Source: Pagrus major (lineage: Eukaryota > Chordata > Actinopteri > Spariformes > Sparidae). From it: a stretch of DNA of 64,000 nt. Below, in pieces: positions 58,680 through 64,000 of this stretch; position 1 is the stretch's first letter; the number at the start of each line of letters is the position of its first letter. Made by a program: the position numbers and the translations under genes. Location: assembly GCF_040436345.1 (NCBI RefSeq), contig NC_133237.1, positions 25,921,749-25,985,748 on the forward strand. Direction: 5' to 3'. The notes under the pieces are model-generated. The model was given only the letters and a program-made list of their open reading frames with translations, searched no databases and was not told the origin of the DNA.

Positions 58680-60470
58680 TGGAGTAGTTTTTACTTTAAA
58701 GTTCAGGAGAAGCTTGAAAAAGAAAGAACTTTTTTTCTTTTTTGTTGATGCATCAGTCCTCGTCTAGTTCTCAAAGAAAAAGTTCTCTTGAAAGAAGGCA
58801 GCAGCGGTGAACAGACAAAAACCTCTCAACTTCTCCAACAAAGTGTGAAAGTTCATTCTTGACCTCAGAAGCAAAAATCTCTTCTCAGGCTTCACTTATT
58901 TTTTCCAAACTTGTTCAGCACTTTTGTCCACAGCAGCGGTGCTTCCGAAGAACCTTTTATTCGACTGCTATTCAGAATAAATAAGACAGAATTTCGCTTC
59001 AGCCGAACACCGTTTATAAAATACTTGAACCTCTCGTAGCCTTATATTTGTGAGGGAAGTGGTCGTCCTGAGTACTTAGTTTTATCACCTCTGCTGAATG
59101 ATTTCTGTGCTCGTTTGGACGCAAGACATTTGGAAGGAGGACTGAAACTGACAAAATAAATAAAGCAATAAATGACTCTATGAATAAATTAATATGTCGT
59201 GAGATGCACCAAAAATAAGTGATATAAGTGATTGATTTGCTTCTGCATGTTATCTTTTTTACCTTTGCATTTTGCAAAAAATACACGATTAAAAATGTAA
59301 ATAAATATGTAAATACATTTTAAAATGAATACATTTGTATTCTGAATTATTTTCCTCCTGCATTTTACAAAATTATACATAAATAAATACATTTGAAAAT
59401 AAATAAATAAATGAATAAAATGGTAAAATGACAAGCAAAGTAGATAAAATACACAAGTAAAAATATACAGAAGCAAAATAAAGCCTACAGCCTGCAAGGG
59501 ATGTCAATAATTGATTAATCGATTGATAAGGAAGCCGATTATCAACGAAGAAAGCTGCTTAAAATGTGCATCGCTACTGCCTACATTTATTTATTTTTTT
59601 ATTATTTCTGGTGCATTTAGTGACATATTTACTCATTTATTTCTTCATTTATTTTTTAATTTTGTCATTATCAGTCCTCCATAGCAGAAGGCTCGAGTTG
59701 TTCCCGATTCAACGTGTCACACTGGGTCTGGAGTCAGGTGTCAATATGCTATCAGCTCTGATCACGTGCTGCTCATAATGATGTGTTTTAACAGGTGAGA
59801 CTCTGAGCGTGAAAAGTGAAGCGCCGGGAAAATCATTCTTCTTTTTTTTGCCCCTGACTGCTTTTTAATTGGTGGAGCATCACGCTGCTGCTGCCAGTGT
59901 TGGTGCTGGTGAGTTTTCTCTGGGTTTGTTCAGGTCCAGCGCATTTTGAATCCAGTCAAATTATCCTTCGGTATATTTTCATGCATTTCTCTTTTTAGTT
60001 TATGCAAGAGGCCGAGTGCTGAATTTGTTTGTCCGCTTGAAAAGACCTGATACACACAAGACCGAGTCATAGAAACACACAGAAAAACACAAACGTTTCA
60101 TAGATTCATGGAAACAATGGCAAAGGTGGAGGGAGGAGAAAGCAGATCAAAAACGTTCAACATCCGGGTATGGACTTACCAGGATCTTCTGCATAGCTCG
60201 ATTCCCCCGTTCAGCTCTTGAATGGGCATAAAATCATTAAATCGTGTGGCTCTTCGAGATCAAATTCTGCAGCTAGTCTCACAGCAAAGCCTGTATTAGA
60301 CACACCGATCAACTAGAGGGCAGCGTTTAAGTGTGACGGTTCGCCTCAACCAGGTGCAAAACTGGTGCGTATGAGCTTGCAACACCAGCCGGCGGTGACA
60401 GCCTCACCCAGGTGACCAGGAAACGAGTCCAGAGAGAAGCAAGAAGTCAGTCGTGAAAGTTTTAAGAGAA
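58680..60470. other. Non-coding DNA
   Basis: AT-rich; 59290-59480 is rich in AAATAAAT and AAATACA words (low complexity). No exon recognised. Confidence 0.4.
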
Positions 60471-60474
60471 CCGT

Positions 60475-60545
60475 GATCTTTTCCTGAACCTAACCAAGTA
60501 GTTTTAGTGCCTTTATTTTGAAAGTGTGACTGGATGTTGCATGTT
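60475..60545 (-). repeat. Family B fragment
   Basis: It contains CCTGAACCTAACCAAGTAG, then TTATTTTGAAAGTGTGACTG, matching words near 25120 and 38450. Confidence 0.5.
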
Positions 60546-60724
60546 ATTTTATGGGGAAAAAAGTATTTTTGTGTTCCCCTGTGCATCACGTGACGTTTAT
60601 TATTTACAAGGTTTGGACGCTGATGTCAAACCGGCTTCAAAGCCTGCCGCTCTTCCTGTGGCCTCGATGTAAACACAGAAATCACTGCAGTGACAACTTA
60701 TCACCAAAGGTGTCACCACAATCA

Positions 60725-60905
60725 AAGAATCCGATCCGGCGGGTGGCCATTTTAAACCCCAGGGTTTCCCTCCCTTTGGGAAGGTGGCAGAGGAGGATGA
60801 GAATAATAGTCTGAGTATAGAGGAGGGAGTTCAATAATCGTGCAGGAGTGACAAGAACCCAAAAGCAATTCCTGACTGAGCACTAATCCCCACTTTTTTT
60901 CGTGG
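60725..60905. other. Repeat-poor block, candidate regulatory element
   Basis: Complex non-coding sequence without repeat motifs, including GGGTTTCCCTCCCTTTGGGA and TTCAATAATCG. Confidence 0.27.
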
Positions 60906-61639
60906 GACGCACAGAGAGCGAGATAAGCCTGGAGGTTAATGCAGAGGCGTCTCTCCTCTGTCCTCGGCGGTGACAGCCCCTGACAGGCGGACCCCAGCAG
61001 CACGCCTTGTTTATGTTAATGTAGGTGGCCCGGGCCAGCTCCCACGCTGAGCGCCGCAGATAGAGACGTCAGAGGCTCGTCAGAGTGGCACTCGCAACCT
61101 CTCGCCGGGCTGCCCCTGGATCCCTGCGTTCGCATGTTGGGGGGTTTGGCCGTGGAGGAGTACCCGGGGTGAGGGAGATGGGTGAGGTGAGGGTGAGGCG
61201 GGCCTGCTGGGACTCCCTCCCACCTAATCATGTGTGGATGGCTCATCTACCTCTCCACACTTCGTTTGAACCACAAATGACATCTTGGAAGGAAGGAAGA
61301 GCGAGAGAGAGACACAGGATTCTGCTTTTTAATGTATGCGTCTTTGAAAATGTGCATTTTTATACACTTTCTCTCTTCTGTTTTATTTTGATAGGGTCAG
61401 ATTCTGACAGTTACATTCAGAACCAGCCATGCACTGTCGGGTTTCGCCTTTATGTTTGACGCATGTGTTGTGTTGTTCATAAAAACTGGAATAACTGATG
61501 GGCCAGACAACACGCAGGACTCTGATGCTTCCAGTCACTGAATAATAAAAACACAGATCTGTTTACTGGGAAAAATAAAAAAGGATTTACGCCTTTTTTT
61601 AGAAAATAAAAACACATTTTGAGAATTTATCATCATGCA

Positions 61640-62060
61640 GCTGTGATAACCATGTAACTAAGGACATTTATTTTATTGTACTTTTTTTACTTCACTACAT
61701 TTATTTGATTACTTCAGGTACTATTTACTTTACACATTACAAGTTACCTCAGAGCCAGAGCAGCAGATTTTTTATTAACTGTTTTTTTTCAGCTATCTGA
61801 TAACGAAACCACACTGAGGCTGAATATTGGATCCAATAAGTGGCCAGGCAGGTAATTAGTGACTCATAGCCTACAGTATATACAATACATACATGTTAAT
61901 ATATGTGTAATTTAATTTTACTCGTACTTTTGATACTTAAGTACATTTAAAATATAAAAACTTTAAACTACTATTGGTATGGGAGACTTTTACTTTTACC
62001 AAAGTAATACTTTAACACGGTATCTCTGCCTTTACTCAAGTACGACTGACTCTAACAGAC
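61640..62060. repeat. Family C-like fragment
   Basis: Words such as TTACTTCACTACATTTATTT and ACTCAAGTACGACTG resemble the MITE at 8367-8747 in inverted orientation. Confidence 0.45.
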
Positions 62061-62809
62061 GATCTACTACGATTATGATAATTCACAACTGTTTAAAGTC
62101 ATTGACTGAGCTAAAATGCCAAACCTTTCCTGGTTCCAGCTCATCAAAGTCAGTTAAACATTGATATTTTATGTTTTAAGTCATTTTGAATGGACTACCC
62201 TTTAGTTCTGGACTGTTGGATGGACAACATGAGCAATTTAAAGATGCCACTTTGAGCTCTGTAAACCCATAAAAGGCTATTTTTCACATTTTCTGACATT
62301 TTAGTAATTTAGAGAGAGGAAGTGACCGACCTATACTGCAGCCAGCCACCAGGGGGCGATTCAGATGTTTTGGCTCCACTTCTTGGTGGGCTGCCATGTT
62401 GTCTGTCTTTATAAGCAGTCTGTAATTTTACCCAAAGAAAACAAACATTTACAAACAATCCTGCCTCCGATCGATTACCACAGAGAAACACTTCCTGCAC
62501 CCTCGGGTGTAGCCGCCGCCCTGCTCTCGACCAGCGACAGTGTGCGGTCCTCTTGTTTATCTGTTTGTGACTCTGAGGCATCATTCCCATCATATGCCTT
62601 GTCTCTCACTGATGAATGGTTGTGCCTCGGTGACCTGCCCCCTCCTTCTCCTTGTTTGTGTCAGTGTGATGTAGGGCTGACCCGTGGAGGTGGGAAGCAA
62701 GGTGGGGGGACATTGAGACAGATGAAGGGTCAAATATGTGTTGCCGAGAAGCTTCTCCTCTGGGTCTCCTTCACCCCCGCTCGCTCGACCCGCGCCAGCC
62801 TTTCATTCT

Positions 62810-63610
62810 AATCTGATGATAATGATATTTGCTCAGGACGACCTCTGCTTGCACAGTGTAATTACCCACCCAGCTTTCTATGATCTCAGCTATTGGAAAT
62901 CGATGGGCCATAAGAGGGCCCCATCAGAGCTTATTATTATCACTGCTCGCTTTTCGTTACAGCGCGATCAGATTTAATATGTTGTCGAGTTTTTTTTTAC
63001 TGCATGTTTTCCCCCCCATTTTTTTTTATGTCGACTACTGTCAGTGTTGGATAAGTCGCTGTCGGACGACTGAATACTTTTATCTTTGCATAATCTAAAA
63101 CATACTTTTACCGTATGCGTATTCAAACACCCAATCAAACGTTTAAAATCCGAAATGCAAACTGTAAATATCCTCAGTTTTTCTTTACGTTACGCTTCTT
63201 AAATTGATCCACTCACACAAAAACAGCTCCTGTGGATTTTTCTCGAGTGTTTTTTTTTTTTTTGTCCCCTTAATGGCACCTTTGGCTTGGCAGCACTCAG
63301 CACTTCCATGCTTATCCATGCATTTGTGAGTGCATGCCTATTTAAATCGGTTAGGTGAATCTGCTCTGGATGACTCCCTCCATTAGCTACTCATCCAGGG
63401 TTAAGTGCCCTCTGGAACAGACGGCGCTGGCCATCGGGTGACCCCCTCCGTCTCTGCACTGCCTTGATTGAGACACTTCACTTGAGGCCTTTTGCTGCCG
63501 TGACCTTCCCGAAGCCTCCCCTGCAAATAGACCTTTCTTGTACTGCCAAGGGTATGCGTGTGGTCCACTGATCTGGACATTATTGCCACTTCTCCAACCT
63601 TATGAAACCC
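62810..63610. other. Repeat-poor blocks, candidate regulatory elements
   Basis: Two complex segments (62810-62965 and 63255-63610) are separated by T-rich sequence. The second includes GCATGCCTATTTAAATCGG. No coding frame is supported; the remainder to 64000 is also non-coding. Confidence 0.3.
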
Positions 63611-64000
63611 AAACTTGTTATTTCAAGAGTAAAGCAGTATCTTTGCGGTGACCTTCGCGCTTGTTATTGTCAGCCTTGTCAAAGAGATAAGAGGATCACA
63701 GGTGAGATTTCATCAATGAGGGTAAACGAGGGCAGAGTTGAGACACTTTTCGGGAACAGGACTGAGTCTCCCTATACAATTAAACAATGACGATGGACTT
63801 TTCTCTGTTCTGCAGACAAGGGGGTGCTTTTATTTCTTTTCATTTGGATCAGGTCACAGATTGACTTGTACGTCTTAAGTCATACTCACACACCTTCTTT
63901 GAGCAGCAATTTCCTTTTATTGACCCCTGTAAAGTGCCTGGCTCTGTAAACATCTAGGGGCTGTCATGTTTTTATGAGCTGAAGGAACCTAATAACACTG

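Noticed and set aside
59290-59480. Possible origin or scaffold-attachment region
   Set aside because: AT-rich AAATAAAT low complexity alone is too weak to support such a call.
1-64000. CRISPR arrays, operons, phage or plasmid systems
   Set aside because: None of these is present; introns, repeats and gene content are those of a vertebrate nuclear genome.
46000-64000. rbfox3 exons expected from human synteny
   Set aside because: No RRM-coding exon was found; non-coding first exons cannot be identified from sequence alone.

Overview
The window is nuclear DNA from a bony fish, most likely a percomorph teleost. It has intron-containing genes with GT-AG splice sites, long non-coding stretches, many (TG)n arrays and several dispersed repeat families of the kind common in spiny-rayed fish. 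No prokaryotic, organellar or viral gene is recognisable. Most of the open frames in the window look like chance or repeat-derived frames. Three protein-coding genes can be supported.

Left part (1-31 kb): a single-exon noggin gene on the plus strand (5653-6321) encodes a secreted BMP antagonist. Its promoter has a CRE-like site and a TATA-like box, its leader has two short upstream frames, and a polyadenylation signal lies at 6702. The roughly 25 kb to its right contains no recognisable exon. It holds a patchwork of short repeats (foldback elements, a hAT-like MITE, a LINE remnant and other families) between repeat-poor blocks that could be regulatory elements. That layout is typical of a developmental gene desert.

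Middle (33.5-46 kb): two minus-strand genes lie head to tail. enpp7, an intestinal-type alkaline sphingomyelinase, was assembled here from six coding exons (39039-45598, 482 residues). cbx2, a Polycomb PRC1 chromodomain protein, was assembled from five coding exons (33592-37627, 526 residues). The same enpp7-cbx2 adjacency is known on human chromosome 17q25, so the block is conserved. About 1.4 kb separates the enpp7 stop from the cbx2 start.

Right part (46-64 kb): no coding exon was found. It contains a tRNA-derived SINE, more copies of the same repeat families and several repeat-poor blocks. In mammals the neighbour upstream of ENPP7 is the very large RBFOX3 gene, so introns or non-coding first exons of that gene could lie here, but nothing in the sequence proves it.

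The three genes do not form a pathway. Noggin shapes extracellular BMP gradients, CBX2 silences developmental genes in chromatin, and ENPP7 digests sphingomyelin in the gut. Their co-location reflects inherited synteny. No wholly new system was found. The best leads are the substitutions in the CBX2 chromodomain and second basic motif, the noggin upstream frames and receptor-loop change, the long foldback repeat family and the nested repeats.
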